64,000 nucleotides of DNA. It comes from Neobacillus niacini (GTDB lineage: Bacteria > Bacillota > Bacilli > Bacillales > Cytobacillaceae). The notes under the pieces were generated by a model that made no database searches, had not been told where the DNA came from, and saw only the letters and a program-made list of their open reading frames with translations. Positions 25,687 through 35,269 of the stretch are shown in pieces (position 1 is the first letter of the stretch; each line of letters begins with the position of its first letter). Location of the stretch: assembly GCF_000759675.1 (NCBI RefSeq), contig NZ_BAWM01000083.1, positions 46,748 to 110,747 on the forward strand, read 5' to 3'. A program made the translations under genes and the position numbers.

Positions 25687-25730
25687 AAAAAAGTCGGATC
25701 CTTAGCATAGTAAGGAATTCGACTTTTTTT
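25687..25730 (+). terminator. intrinsic terminator
   Basis: AAAAAGTCG-CCTTA pairs with TAAGG-CGACTTTTTTT, with an internal ATC/AAT bulge. Ends the DUF817 operon. About 190 gene-free bases follow before lspA. Confidence 0.8.
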
Positions 25731-25920
25731 AGGTTGAAGTTCTCCTGTCGTACTGTATACTCTATGGTTGTTCGGTTTATATCTTCTTAAAGTAACGAGT
25801 GCATGAGTTGTGCAAAACGTTTCTAGTTTAAGTTAAGAGCTTTATAATAGAGTAGAAAAAAGCTTAGAATTATTATGATGAGTAGGTTGTAATTAATTCT
25901 GCAAGAAAGAAGGGCTACAT

Positions 25921-26358
25921 TTGCTATTCTATGTAATTGCAATCCTCGTTATTGTGATGGATCAGCTTTCTAAATACCTAATTCGTATCTACATTGACAT
26001 GAATGAAACATTTACATTGTGGGGAATACAACTCACACATATTGAGAATAGTGGGATGGCAGGAGGTTTATTTCAAGGCTATGCACGACTCTTCGGAGTT
26101 GTGGCTGTGTTGTTCGTGATAGGTGTTTTATATTTTCGAAGAACCGGAGAAATGAAGGGTGCGCTCATCGATAGTAGTTTTGGATTCCTAGTCGGAGGAG
26201 CAATTGGAAATGGAATTGATAGATTTTTATTTGGGCAGGTGACAGATTTTATCATTCGCTCTGGTGGAATTCTTAACTTAGCCGACCATGCTATTGAGAT
26301 GGGGATGTTACTGCTTATTATTTATGGAGTCGTTAGCTGGGGGAAAAATAAGCACTAG
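25921..26358 (+). CDS. signal peptidase II (LspA-like)
   Basis: 145 residues, four membrane segments. Conserved elements: DQLSKYL in the first segment, HIENSGMAGGLFQG (usual form is N-x-G-A-A-F-G), GNGIDRFLFGQVTDFI with catalytic Asp in TDF, and LNLADHAIEMG with the second catalytic Asp. It would cleave the signal peptides of diacylglyceryl-modified prolipoproteins. Start is TTG with AGAAGGG upstream. It is not beside the usual partner genes (ileS, rluD), so it is probably an extra paralogue, and the altered GMAGG motif supports a specialised or diverged enzyme. Confidence 0.8.
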   Translation: MLFYVIAILVIVMDQLSKYLIRIYIDMNETFTLWGIQLTHIENSGMAGGLFQGYARLFGVVAVLFVIGVLYFRRTGEMKGALIDSSFGFLVGGAIGNGIDRFLFGQVTDFIIRSGGILNLADHAIEMGMLLLIIYGVVSWGKNKH

Positions 26359-26439
26359 ATTCTCTAGAATTGATTAGTCCTTGTGCCTTGCAGTTAATTC
26401 TATACTGGAAAAAAGTAAGAAGTAACAGGACATTCACAG

Positions 26440-26736
26440 CCTCTATGAATCTTTTGGTGAACTATAAGAGATGTTGTTCGGCAAGGAAGTTAGCCACGAG
26501 GATGAAAATAATACATATTTCGATTCGGAATGCGAAGAGTTAGAGTATACGTTCATGCACTGTTATACGATACGTAGACAAAAAGAAAAAGAAAAAAAGA
26601 AAAACAACAACAAGTTCTGTATCCAAATATAGATAAAAATTCAGATTTAGAGAGTCCGATACAGAATCATCAACAAGATGTGAAAGAAATTATTGTTGTT
26701 GAACCAACTTGGAATGATTGTTTTTCTACTTTTTAA
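26440..26736 (+). pseudogene. decayed gene, copy 1 of a two-copy family
   Basis: Frameshifted remnant of a coding sequence also found at 41060-41335. Shared blocks: LYES...EE-FFGK-V (nucleotides TTCGGCAAG-AAGTT), GATGAAAATGATA-like, TATACGATA, then GAAAAACAACAACAAGTT encoding EKQQQV-YP-I. This copy keeps the 3' end, reading QVLYPNIDKNSDLESPIQNH, QQDVKEIIVVEPTWND and CFSTF, with the stop at 26734-26736, overlapping the 3' end of the minus-strand LysR gene by 11 bases. Family not recognised. Confidence 0.55.
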
Positions 26737-27637
26737 ATTCATTCAATCTTTCATATGTTTCAATCAGAAAATCATAAAACAGCTCTTCAGTTGGAAGCAG
26801 TTTACGTTCGGCCGGGTAGATAACACCGACTGTTCGAGTGAGTCTCGAATCTGAAAGTGGAATAACGACGGTAGATCGTGGTGTGTTATCGACCAATGTC
26901 ATCTCAGGCATCAAAGCTACACCCAAGCCTGCAGATACTAACCCTTTTAATGCGTCAATATCTTTCCCTTCGAATTCAATATTTGGTGAAAAACCTACAT
27001 CATTACATGCTTGAACAACTTGTTCACGAAATACAAATCCTTCAGGAAGAACGCAAAAGGGGTCATTTTTTAAATCCCGTAACCGAATGGATTGCCGGTC
27101 CGATAATGGATGATGAAGAGGGATGAGGGCAACGATATCCTCAGTGAAAAGAGTCTCCCCTTTAATCTTTTTTTCTTTTTCCAGATTTGGCATGGGGGCA
27201 ATCATCGCCAAATTAAATTGACCATTTACAACACCATCTATTAAATCATAATAAAGGGCATTGCTCATTTGAAATTTTGCTTCTGAGAACCGATTACGAA
27301 AAGAATAAATGATGTGAGGCAATGTATGGGCTGCCATGCTAATCGGAAATGCAATTCGAACGGTCCCTTTTTCAGGATTTAAATATTCTCTTATCTCTCT
27401 CTTTGCATCTTCCATCAAATACCACACTTGTTTAATCCGATCATAAAAAATTCTGCCTAAAGGGGTTAACTTTACATTCCTTCCCTCACGTATAAAAAGC
27501 TCTACACCTAATTCCTCTTCTAAATTGGAAATTTGTCTACTAATGGCAGATTGGGCAATATGCAAGGCATCTGCTGCCTCTGTTACATGCTCTCTTTTTG
27601 CTACCTCCAGGAAGTATTGAATTTGTCTCGTCTCCAT
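26726..27637 (-). CDS. LysR-family regulator, GltC-like
   Basis: 303 residues: winged HTH METRQIQYFLEVAKREHVTE, ADALHIAQSAISRQISNLEE, then the effector domain with GTVRIAFPISMAAHTLP, FCVLPEGFVFREQV and GLVSAGLGVALMPE. These stretches are close to GltC, the glutamate-synthase activator of Bacillus subtilis. However, no gltAB lies divergently upstream, so this is either a GltC paralogue with another target or the locus has been rearranged. GGAGTGG precedes the ATG. Confidence 0.85.
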   Translation of the reverse strand: METRQIQYFLEVAKREHVTEAADALHIAQSAISRQISNLEEELGVELFIREGRNVKLTPLGRIFYDRIKQVWYLMEDAKREIREYLNPEKGTVRIAFPISMAAHTLPHIIYSFRNRFSEAKFQMSNALYYDLIDGVVNGQFNLAMIAPMPNLEKEKKIKGETLFTEDIVALIPLHHPLSDRQSIRLRDLKNDPFCVLPEGFVFREQVVQACNDVGFSPNIEFEGKDIDALKGLVSAGLGVALMPEMTLVDNTPRSTVVIPLSDSRLTRTVGVIYPAERKLLPTEELFYDFLIETYERLNEFKK

Positions 27638-27984
27638 TTTTTTACCACTCCACGTTCATGCGTTTAATGAATGAATTTCATCAAAAATTATTGGAACAAT
27701 CAATTATTAAATTATAAATTGGAAACCCATTTTAGAAAAGGAAATCTGCAAACTTAAAAAAGTTTACAATCCTGAAACGAGAGTAACTTGCGATTAAAAA
27801 CTTAAGAAGATAAGGTTTATGTAACATAGAAGTGAACAAACATACTTCTTGGGAGAGATATTATATAATGAATGTCTTTTCGGTAAAACCTCTATAAAAC
27901 AAGTATTCCCCCTTAGAATTTATTTAAGGGGAAAATTTAGATGTGGTGTTTTCCCGACCTTGCTTCACAAGTAATTGAGATAAG
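27638..27984. other. intergenic stretch without a gene
   Basis: About 350 bases upstream of the LysR gene. A short GTGAACAAACATACTTC at about 27831 resembles the repeat family of 10012 and 15331. No coding frame is supported; the LysR target promoter that would be expected here is not identifiable. Confidence 0.4.
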
Positions 27985-28018
27985 AAAACGCTGTTAATAT
28001 CATGATTAACAGCGTTTT
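27985..28018. terminator. strong terminator of the ABC operon
   Basis: AAAACGCTGTTAAT pairs perfectly with ATTAACAGCGTTTT around ATCATG. T-rich on both sides, so functional for the minus-strand permease. Confidence 0.85.
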
Positions 28019-28061
28019 GAGCTTTTAAACTAAACTTATGTGCACTTAAATGTCCCACCAA

Positions 28062-29705
28062 TTATCCATGAATCTTATCCCATGTAATATTAAAAGCTAG
28101 TTTCCAAATTGTACCCAGACATAGGATGGCAAACACTAAATAAAGATAGATTCCATAAGAGAACAAAGTGGTGACAAAATGTAGACCGGCAAATAATGCA
28201 ACAAACAGCATTAAACCGAAAATAATGGCACCATTGCTATTTTGATTGTACTGATCAAAAGACTCTGAAAAGGGGATGGATTTTTTTAGAATCATAAAAC
28301 AAATAACAGCATACGTGCAGGCGTTTAAAAATACGATGACAAGGTCCGGCAGAATTCTCACCCCAAATAGTGCAATAAATATTACACTAAGAAGCAAGTA
28401 AACTGGCAAATACAATTTGAAAATAAACGCCTTTATCGTACCGCTAAACATCGGTTTTAGATGTTTTATAGGTGCAGCTCTGTAAATCCACGCACCTTTA
28501 TATTTTCCTGAAAACTTCAAAAGCACCAAGATTGTCGGGATGATAATTAAGCTAAAGTATATCGTTAAAAACGATTTGCTGGTGGAAAGATGATCAAAAT
28601 CAGTATTAAAGCCATTCATGATAAAAATAAGCGGAATAACGACGGAAAAGCCCAAAGATGGATAGACCTTTAATTTAAAATCTCGTTCATTTTTCATCAT
28701 AAAACTGGCAAAACGGAAAAAGGCTTGTTCCTCATGTGAGCGACAAATGACTGAAAGAAGCAATTGGCCCAACTGACTACGTCGCTTTTCTTTTGCCTTT
28801 CCATGGTAAGAAAGCTTTTGAAGGTTTTGCTCGAAAGCGGGATTGAGCTTTATATAAATCCATATGGATAAAAGAGGCATCAGAATCCCTAACAGAGTGA
28901 ATAAAAGGTGAAACAGCTGCGCGTTACCATTCATCATTACTTCCATCATTGCGCCATACCACATCGGAAAGATGAATACTTGCCACCATTGCGGTTCAAG
29001 TGAAATGCTCAAATCAATAAACTCAAAGGAGCGAACAAGTAGATGATACCCAACCATTATTCCAAGCGATAACACAATTTGGACATAGTTAATGATATCT
29101 TTTAATTTTTCCCCATCAAAGAAGCGTAAAATAAACAAATAAATAAGCGCGGTTAACACAACAATAAACAGGTCAATTAGAATAATGGTAACGACTGTAG
29201 TAAGGAAAAATAAGAAACCATGTTTGATAAGTCCAACAATCAAAGGGATCCCGACCAGTGCAATGGTAAGGAACGACAAATATATAACTATATGTATCAT
29301 TTTCGTCGTGCTAATGGTTCTTTTATCAACCGGCTTTGGAAACAGAATGTTTCGATCTCGAATGTCTAGTAACACAGAAGAAAAATCAGAAATCATAGAT
29401 GTCATGATAAAAAAGGTAAAAATCCCATAAAAGAGACTCATTTGAAACAGGTAATTTTCACCCATGAGGATAAATGGAATCATGAACAGACCGAATAACA
29501 CGTAAATCCATAATGATTTGATATACTGATTGTTAGTATCCTTTTCTTTCTTTTTTGCATTTTGTGAGAAAATAGTTGGCAAGCGGCGTCCATCCATCGT
29601 TAACTTTACTTGTAAAATTCTTCTCATTATCTTGTAATCTATTCCAAAGCTGAGGAAAACCTTCTCGAACCGATCCAATAGTTTCAGAGTGCGATAGTCC
29701 TGCAT
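28062..29705 (-). CDS. large ABC transporter permease
   Basis: 547 residues with about twelve hydrophobic segments in two groups, resembling the YthQ/ecsB-type permeases of Bacillus that pair with a YthP-like ATPase. A basic cytoplasmic start (RTLKLLDRFEKVFLSFGIDY) and a central loop (about 285-330, KLSYHGKAKEKRRSQLGQ) are visible. Two bases separate it from the ATPase gene, so they are one transcript. Substrate unknown. Confidence 0.7.
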   Translation of the reverse strand: MQDYRTLKLLDRFEKVFLSFGIDYKIMRRILQVKLTMDGRRLPTIFSQNAKKKEKDTNNQYIKSLWIYVLFGLFMIPFILMGENYLFQMSLFYGIFTFFIMTSMISDFSSVLLDIRDRNILFPKPVDKRTISTTKMIHIVIYLSFLTIALVGIPLIVGLIKHGFLFFLTTVVTIILIDLFIVVLTALIYLFILRFFDGEKLKDIINYVQIVLSLGIMVGYHLLVRSFEFIDLSISLEPQWWQVFIFPMWYGAMMEVMMNGNAQLFHLLFTLLGILMPLLSIWIYIKLNPAFEQNLQKLSYHGKAKEKRRSQLGQLLLSVICRSHEEQAFFRFASFMMKNERDFKLKVYPSLGFSVVIPLIFIMNGFNTDFDHLSTSKSFLTIYFSLIIIPTILVLLKFSGKYKGAWIYRAAPIKHLKPMFSGTIKAFIFKLYLPVYLLLSVIFIALFGVRILPDLVIVFLNACTYAVICFMILKKSIPFSESFDQYNQNSNGAIIFGLMLFVALFAGLHFVTTLFSYGIYLYLVFAILCLGTIWKLAFNITWDKIHG

Positions 29706-29707
29706 CC

Positions 29708-30490
29708 TTACATCTCCCCTACGATCGATACAAATCTTGCACCAAGTTCTTTATGTTCACTAAACCCTGTCAGTTGGTTGAAAATCTGTTCAAGTGAGCC
29801 TTCCATATTTTGCTGTTTTAACTCTTCGAAGGTACCGTCTGCAGCAATTTTTCCGTCATGCAGGAGAATAATACGGCTGCTTATTTTTTCGACCACATCC
29901 ATAATGTGTGAAGAGTAGAAAATGGTTTTTCCCTGTGCAGCAAGTTGAGTCATGATTTCTTTGAAAATCATCACACTGTTTGCATCCAGACCATTGATGG
30001 GCTCATCAAAAAACAAAAGTTCTGGATTATGTAATAAGCTCGAGATAATTAAAAGCTTTTGACGCATTCCTTTTGAATAAGAAGCAATACGCGAATGATA
30101 GACTTCTCCGACCCCAAATAGTTCCATTAAACTTTTAGCCTTATAGTCTGCAAGATCAAATTCGAGACCATATAATTCGCCAACAAAGGTTAAATATTCA
30201 TGGCCGGTTAAATTGTCGTATACTTCGGCGATCTCCGGCACATAACCGATTTTTCTTTTATACTCTATATTTCCATCTGAAATATCATGACCGAAGATTT
30301 TAATCTCACCAGAATAGTCATCTTCAATGCCAAGCATGATTTTAACGGTGGTGCTTTTTCCTGCTCCGTTTGGACCGATATAACCAATGACTTCTCCTCT
30401 TTTCACCTGAAGAGACACACCATTTAAGACCGCCTTAGAGCCATAATTTTTTCTTAAATCCTTAATGGTAAGGATAACTTCTTCTTCCAT
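29708..30490 (-). CDS. ABC transporter ATPase
   Basis: 260 residues. Walker A GYIGPNGAGKSTTV, Q-loop region KRKIGYVPEIAEVYDN, signature ASYSKGMRQKLLI, Walker B ELLFFDEPINGLDA, switch His SSHIMDVVEK. GAGGATT precedes the ATG. Energises the adjacent permease; the YthP/EcsA-like family is a fair guess from architecture only. Confidence 0.85.
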   Translation of the reverse strand: MEEEVILTIKDLRKNYGSKAVLNGVSLQVKRGEVIGYIGPNGAGKSTTVKIMLGIEDDYSGEIKIFGHDISDGNIEYKRKIGYVPEIAEVYDNLTGHEYLTFVGELYGLEFDLADYKAKSLMELFGVGEVYHSRIASYSKGMRQKLLIISSLLHNPELLFFDEPINGLDANSVMIFKEIMTQLAAQGKTIFYSSHIMDVVEKISSRIILLHDGKIAADGTFEELKQQNMEGSLEQIFNQLTGFSEHKELGARFVSIVGEM

Positions 30491-30774
30491 AGATTAATCC
30501 TCATTTCTGAATTATTTCCAATATAATCCTTTTTCTATAGTGTAACATATAAAAAATCAATTAAACTATTATCTAAAGGAAATTTCATTTACCTACAATA
30601 AAATAATAGTTTAGTACTTTGTGTAAAAAGTAATAAAAAACCGATCCCCACGATATTTCTTGATTCCCGCATTCCACAGAAGAATTGAGATACCAAAGAT
30701 TAATGGGTTATCGGCCGTAATTGTTGATAGTATACATCATCGCCAAAATCTGAAACACAGTGGTTTTCTATTAA
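30491..30774. other. intergenic stretch without a gene
   Basis: Upstream of the ABC operon. No coding frame or clear regulatory repeat recognised; an AT-rich block near 30535-30610 probably contains the promoter. Confidence 0.35.
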
Positions 30775-30945
30775 TTAGTAAGTAATGGATATCCCTATTT
30801 TATCGTTATTATGAATTTCTTCCGTTCCGGCATCCAATGCAGTTTTGTAATATCTACATTTATGCTCGATGACTTCCAATGTTTTTTTTAGTCCTTCTAT
30901 CTGTGATTCTACAATAGCTTTTCAAGCATCTACTGATGGTACAAA
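30775..30945 (-). pseudogene. MerR-family regulator, C-terminal fragment
   Basis: On the minus strand VPSVDA[stop]KAIVESQIEGLKK, continuing TLEVIEHKCRYYKTALDAGT and a stop at 30775, is the coiled-coil and tail (IEYKCWYYETALEAGTE-like) of AdhR-type MerR regulators. The DNA-binding part is missing and an in-frame TGA interrupts it. Degraded remnant. Confidence 0.55.
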
Positions 30946-31226
30946 TTTTCATAATTAATTTAGGATAAGAGCACTTGAGGAAAACTTTTCTTTAGTGCTT
31001 TTTCTATAATGACGCTCCAAGCAGCATTTATTATAAGGTTAAACGAAAGTGGTTGGTTAAAATTATTGTTAATTGGATGGTTATTTGTAGGTGTATAAAT
31101 ATTATAATGAATTTATTTAGAAAATTGATGTCCTTAAAGGAAAATCTATTATTGAAGTGGTATACCGGGTTAGTTATCGATTCCCATTTCTAAATAGGTT
31201 AAGAAAATTCGTCTAAGAGGTGTAAC

Positions 31227-31421
31227 ATGAGTGTTATGTATGTTTTGGTCATTATTATTTTATTAATCTCAATAGTTTCAACACTGCTAATCACAGGAAA
31301 AAGTGATGAAAACTATAGCAGTTCCACAAAAAGAAATACCACAAATTTAACGTTAATTTATGTTGTGATCATTTCCTTATCTTTAATTTCTCTTGGAGTG
31401 TATATTAGATTTTTCGCATAA
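31227..31421 (+). CDS. small two-segment membrane protein
   Basis: 64 residues, AGAGGTG 5 bases before the ATG. Two hydrophobic segments (about 3-22 and 42-62) joined by a polar loop GKSDENYSSSTKRNTTN. Not recognised; size and form are those of Bacillus small membrane proteins. Isolated. Confidence 0.6.
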   Translation: MSVMYVLVIIILLISIVSTLLITGKSDENYSSSTKRNTTNLTLIYVVIISLSLISLGVYIRFFA

Positions 31422-31573
31422 ATAATATTGTTTTGTTTCCTATTGACTTAATAACTCGATAGGTTATTTTTTTATGGATTTTTCTGTAGGAAATAACTCA
31501 AGAGTAAAAAAGTGAAATAGAAAAATAATATAAGGTATGAATAGAAAAAATTGAATCATAAGGACTGTAGTAA

Positions 31574-33004
31574 ATGGACTGGAAACCAGATCGTAAAGCT
31601 AAAAAAGCTATTTATAAACAGCTTGCTGAATATATTGAAAATGGGATTGCAAATGGTACATTTCCGCCTGATAAACCATTACCATCCGAAAGAAATTTAG
31701 CTAAGGAACTTGACATAAACAGAAGTACAGTGGTTGCGGCCTATGATGAGTTGGAATCGAATGGATTGATTCAAAGAAATAGAGGAAGCGGGACAACCAT
31801 TAGCAAGGATATTTGGGGGATTACCAAGAAACGTATTCCGAGCTGGAACAGGTATATTGAGGCAGGATCATTTTTACCAAATTTACCTGTTACCCAAAGG
31901 ATACGAAAAGAAGCAGTTGAACATAAACTCATTAATTTAGCCAGTGGAGAATTATCCGAAGATCTTTTTCCATTGGATTCCTTAAGACAGATAACCGTTT
32001 CTAGATCGTTTATCGGAAGCTTAGGATATGATCATCCACAAGGTAACCTTATTCTTAGGGAGACAATTACAAAGCATGTCAAGCAATTTCGGAGAATTGA
32101 ATCCGATCCTTCTTCGATATTAATTACATCTGGAGCGCAGCAGGCCTTACACCTAGTCGTACAGTGCCTGTTAAAGCCTGGAGATGCAGTAGCTTTAGAG
32201 GACCCTTCCTATAGTTATAATCTACCGATATTTAAATCAGCCGGAATAAAACCATATTTCCTTTCAGTTTATAAAGATGGAATAAACCCGGATGATTTAT
32301 TAACTTTACATAAAAAACATCGAATTAAAATGATATTCTTAAACCCTTCTTTTCAAAATCCTACAGGGACCCTACTTCAGGAAAAACAAAGGAAAGCGAT
32401 TTTAGAAATATCTTCTGAACATGGGATTCCGGTAGTAGAAGACGATCCATATAGTTTAACTTCTTTCACAGGAGAAGAGGTTACAACATTAAAATCGAAG
32501 GATATTCATGGCAACGTCTTATATATTAGCTCATTATCAAAGATTGTTGCTTCTGGATTAAGGATTGGCTGGATTATCGGACCAAAGCCCGTAATTGAAA
32601 GGCTATCCGATGCGAAACAACAAATTGACTTCGGGCATGCCAGCTTTACTCAATGGATTGCAAATGATTTTATTGAATCTGAGAATTTTCATTCACATAT
32701 TAAACGGTTGGTGAAAGAGTTAGAAAAACGAAGGGATCAGATAGTTACTAGCCTAAAGTTTTATTTAAAAGATCAAGTTGAATTTTCTATTCCTCAAGGA
32801 GGTATTCATTTATGGTGCCGGATGAAAAAAGACTTTAACGAAATGCAATTACTGGAGGAATCAATTAAAAGGGGAGTTATTTATGTACCGGGTTCCACGA
32901 TGGGGTCGAAAAAAGGTTTTGTGCGATTTACTTTCGCTAGGGAAGATGAGGAATCAATACATGAAGGAATAAAAAGGTTTGCGGAAGCTCTTCATTCTCT
33001 TTAA
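31574..33004 (+). CDS. MocR-type (GntR-aminotransferase) regulator
   Basis: 476 residues. N-terminal GntR winged helix (KKAIYKQLAEYIENGIANGT, LPSERNLAKELDINRSTVVA, GLIQRNRGSGTTIS), then a fold-I aminotransferase domain from about 115 with SSLSKIVASGLRIGW, where the Lys of SLSK is the PLP-binding residue, and GIHLWCRM near the end. Such proteins (GabR, PdxR, EhuR) sense PLP-reactive amines and bind direct repeats. It is followed by a terminator and then by an aminotransferase operon whose promoter carries a perfect 10-bp direct repeat, the likely target. Confidence 0.9.
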   Translation: MDWKPDRKAKKAIYKQLAEYIENGIANGTFPPDKPLPSERNLAKELDINRSTVVAAYDELESNGLIQRNRGSGTTISKDIWGITKKRIPSWNRYIEAGSFLPNLPVTQRIRKEAVEHKLINLASGELSEDLFPLDSLRQITVSRSFIGSLGYDHPQGNLILRETITKHVKQFRRIESDPSSILITSGAQQALHLVVQCLLKPGDAVALEDPSYSYNLPIFKSAGIKPYFLSVYKDGINPDDLLTLHKKHRIKMIFLNPSFQNPTGTLLQEKQRKAILEISSEHGIPVVEDDPYSLTSFTGEEVTTLKSKDIHGNVLYISSLSKIVASGLRIGWIIGPKPVIERLSDAKQQIDFGHASFTQWIANDFIESENFHSHIKRLVKELEKRRDQIVTSLKFYLKDQVEFSIPQGGIHLWCRMKKDFNEMQLLEESIKRGVIYVPGSTMGSKKGFVRFTFAREDEESIHEGIKRFAEALHSL

Positions 33005-33035
33005 AAACAATTACTGCTTATGTGTTTTCTTATCT

Positions 33036-33072
33036 AAGAATCATGATTTTATCGTGGTTCTTTTTATTTTGA
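33036..33072 (+). terminator. intrinsic terminator after the MocR gene
   Basis: AGAATCATGA pairs with TCGTGGTTCT (two wobble-type mismatches), followed by TTTTATTTT. Confidence 0.65.
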
Positions 33073-33079
33073 AGGCAAA

Positions 33080-33113
33080 TGGATGGTAAAAAAAGTGCTA
33101 ATTTGGATGGTAA
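33080..33113 (+). promoter_or_regulatory. direct-repeat operator, probable MocR site
   Basis: TGGATGGTAA occurs exactly at 33080-33089 and 33104-33113, a 24-bp phase. The second copy overlaps a presumed -35 (ATGGTA) 17 bases before TATATT, and the aminotransferase ATG is at 33181. MocR/GabR regulators bind such paired direct repeats. Confidence 0.6.
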
Positions 33114-33180
33114 TAAAATTTATAAATCCTATATTATGGAGAAGTGCATTTTATTAATGTATCTGTAAAGGAGAGATAAA

Positions 33181-34494
33181 ATGAACGAACTTGCCACACA
33201 TTTAAACGATATTATTAAGAAATATAATCCACATGTATTTAACTTACTGTCTAATATGGGTAAGAAGTTATATTACCCAAAAGGAATCTTGAGTCAAAGT
33301 GCTGAAGCAACTAAAAAAGCTACCCGTTTTAATGCAACAATAGGAATTGCTACTGAAAAGAAGGTTCCGATGCATTTTGAACATATACAGGAATCGTTAC
33401 AAGGATATTCCCCAGAGGATATTTATCCATATGCACCGCCGTCAGGAAAATTAGAGTTACGGAAAGAATGGAAACGAAAATTACTACGAGATAATCCATC
33501 TTTACATGATAGATTGATTGGACTGCCTATTACTACAAATGCTCTTACACATGGATTAAGTCTCGCAGCCGATCTTTTTGTAGAAGAAAATGATACCATC
33601 ATTCTTCCAGATAAATATTGGGGGAACTATCAAACTATTTTTCATGTTCGAAGAGGCGGCAATCTTAAGACCTTTAAGCTTTTTGATAACAGTGACACCT
33701 TTAATGTTCTCTCATTCAGACAATGTTTACTTCAGCAAAAGGATGCAGGTAAGGCAATCGTCTTGCTTAATTTTCCGAACAACCCAACGGGATACACGCC
33801 AAAGGAAAGAGAAGTCGAAGGAATTATTTCAGTCTTAATGGAAGCGGCAGAAGCTGGTATTAATCTAGCTGTAATTCTTGACGATGCCTATTTCGGCTTG
33901 TTTTTTGAGGACTCTGTAAAAGAGTCATTGTTTGGTAGGTTGGCAGGGATCCATCCAAGAATTTTACCGATTAAGGTGGATGGAGCAACAAAAGAAAACT
34001 ATGTTTGGGGACTTAGAGTAGGTTTTTTAACTTTTGCAGCCGATAGTCCAATTATATTAGAAGCTCTAGAACAAAAAACAAACGGACTTATTAGAGGAAC
34101 CATTTCAAGCAGTTCTCATTTGTCTCAGACTATCATTTTACGCTCCTTGCAATCTAGCCAGTATGAAGAGGAAAAGTATAAAAAACATAATATAATGAAG
34201 CGGCGTGCGATGAAGGTCAAAGAGATTATTACTCGAGAAAAGTATAAGGAAGCTTTGGGTTTTTATCCTTTTAATTCTGGATATTTTATGTGCTTAAAGC
34301 TTAATCAGGTAGATGCAGAGGAATTGAGGCTTCATTTATTAAATGAATATGGAGTAGGAACCATTGCCATAAATACAACTGACTTACGCATCGCCTTTTC
34401 GTGTGTCGAGGAAGAAGACTTAGAAGAACTCTTTGAACTAATTTACCGTGGTATCAATGATTTAGTAATAAAGGGAGTAAGCAAAAATGTCTAA
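33181..34494 (+). CDS. class I/II PLP-dependent aminotransferase
   Basis: 437 residues, fold type I: YAPPSGKLELRKEWKRKLL, LNFPNNPTGYTPKE, AVILDDAYFG (PLP-ring Asp/Tyr), and the Schiff-base Lys in VDGATKENYVWGLRVGF. It belongs to a group of 430-residue aminotransferases of unassigned substrate, distinct from AspC- and HisC-type enzymes. AAGGAGAGATAAA precedes the ATG. First gene after the direct-repeat operator and overlapping the HemQ-like gene by 8 bp, so it is co-translated with it. Substrate unknown. Confidence 0.8.
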   Translation: MNELATHLNDIIKKYNPHVFNLLSNMGKKLYYPKGILSQSAEATKKATRFNATIGIATEKKVPMHFEHIQESLQGYSPEDIYPYAPPSGKLELRKEWKRKLLRDNPSLHDRLIGLPITTNALTHGLSLAADLFVEENDTIILPDKYWGNYQTIFHVRRGGNLKTFKLFDNSDTFNVLSFRQCLLQQKDAGKAIVLLNFPNNPTGYTPKEREVEGIISVLMEAAEAGINLAVILDDAYFGLFFEDSVKESLFGRLAGIHPRILPIKVDGATKENYVWGLRVGFLTFAADSPIILEALEQKTNGLIRGTISSSSHLSQTIILRSLQSSQYEEEKYKKHNIMKRRAMKVKEIITREKYKEALGFYPFNSGYFMCLKLNQVDAEELRLHLLNEYGVGTIAINTTDLRIAFSCVEEEDLEELFELIYRGINDLVIKGVSKNV

Positions 34495-35230
34495 TGCTGC
34501 AGAAACACTTGAAGGATGGTATTGCCTTAATGATTTTCGAAAAATAGATTGGAAGAGCTGGAAGACCTTAAACGATAATGAACGTCAAGAAATTATTGAA
34601 GAGATGATGGGATTATGGAACCAATGGAGTGATACCGAAGGAAATTCCGAAGGCAGTCATGCCCTCTTTCAAATTGGAGGGTATAAAGCAGATATTATGC
34701 TCTTGTTTCTTCGTCCAACCCTTGAAGAATTAATGCAAATTGAATTAGCTATTAATAAAACAAAGTTCGCTGAGTATACAGTGCAGTCTACATCGTATTT
34801 ATCCGTAGTAGAGCTTAGTAATTATCTTCCTAAGGGGGAAGATCCATATAGTAAACCGGAAATAAGGCAACGATTGTTTCCAAAACTACCAAACACCGAT
34901 TATATTTGTTTTTATCCAATGAATAAGCTTCGCAGCGGAAGTGATAATTGGTACATGTTATCAACCGAAGATCGTAATCAAATGATGCGAAGCCATAGCT
35001 TAATTGGTAGAAAGTATGCGGGTAAAGTAAAACAAATTATATTAGGATCTGTCGGTTTTGATGATTATGAATGGGGCGTTGCCCTATTTGCACAGGACCC
35101 AATCCAATTTAAAAAACTTATTTATGAAATGCGTTTTGATGAAGTAAGTGCTCGATTTGCTGAGTTTGGTTCCTTTTTTATAGGAAAGTATGTGTCAAAA
35201 GAACACTTTAATCATCTACTACAACTATGA
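34487..35230 (+). CDS. hemQ: HemQ-family (chlorite-dismutase fold) haem protein
   Basis: 247 residues, full length and close to Bacillus HemQ (coproheme decarboxylase): TLEGWYCLNDFRKIDWKSWK, ILRPTLEEL-like LLFLRPTLEELMQIE, ICFYPMNKLRSGSDNWYML (radical Tyr, Met and Lys of the active site), MRSHSLIGRKYAGKVKQI (proximal His and Gln), GSVGFDDYEWGVALF. HemQ decarboxylates coproporphyrin-Fe to haem b. Its setting is unusual: it overlaps an aminotransferase and precedes an arginine-decarboxylase-like gene, not other haem genes, although a HemD-like gene lies 4 kb on. It may be a second copy adapted to another oxidative decarboxylation, or the genome's only HemQ in a new place. Confidence 0.85.
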   Translation: MSNAAETLEGWYCLNDFRKIDWKSWKTLNDNERQEIIEEMMGLWNQWSDTEGNSEGSHALFQIGGYKADIMLLFLRPTLEELMQIELAINKTKFAEYTVQSTSYLSVVELSNYLPKGEDPYSKPEIRQRLFPKLPNTDYICFYPMNKLRSGSDNWYMLSTEDRNQMMRSHSLIGRKYAGKVKQIILGSVGFDDYEWGVALFAQDPIQFKKLIYEMRFDEVSARFAEFGSFFIGKYVSKEHFNHLLQL

Positions 35231-35269
35231 TTGCCTTTAATATGCAAGATGAGAAAGGGTGTGTAAAAA

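Noticed and set aside
31134..31226. Toxin-antitoxin pair around the 64-residue membrane protein
   Set aside because: No antitoxin-like partner or antisense RNA promoter could be supported; the protein has two membrane segments, unlike typical type I toxins.
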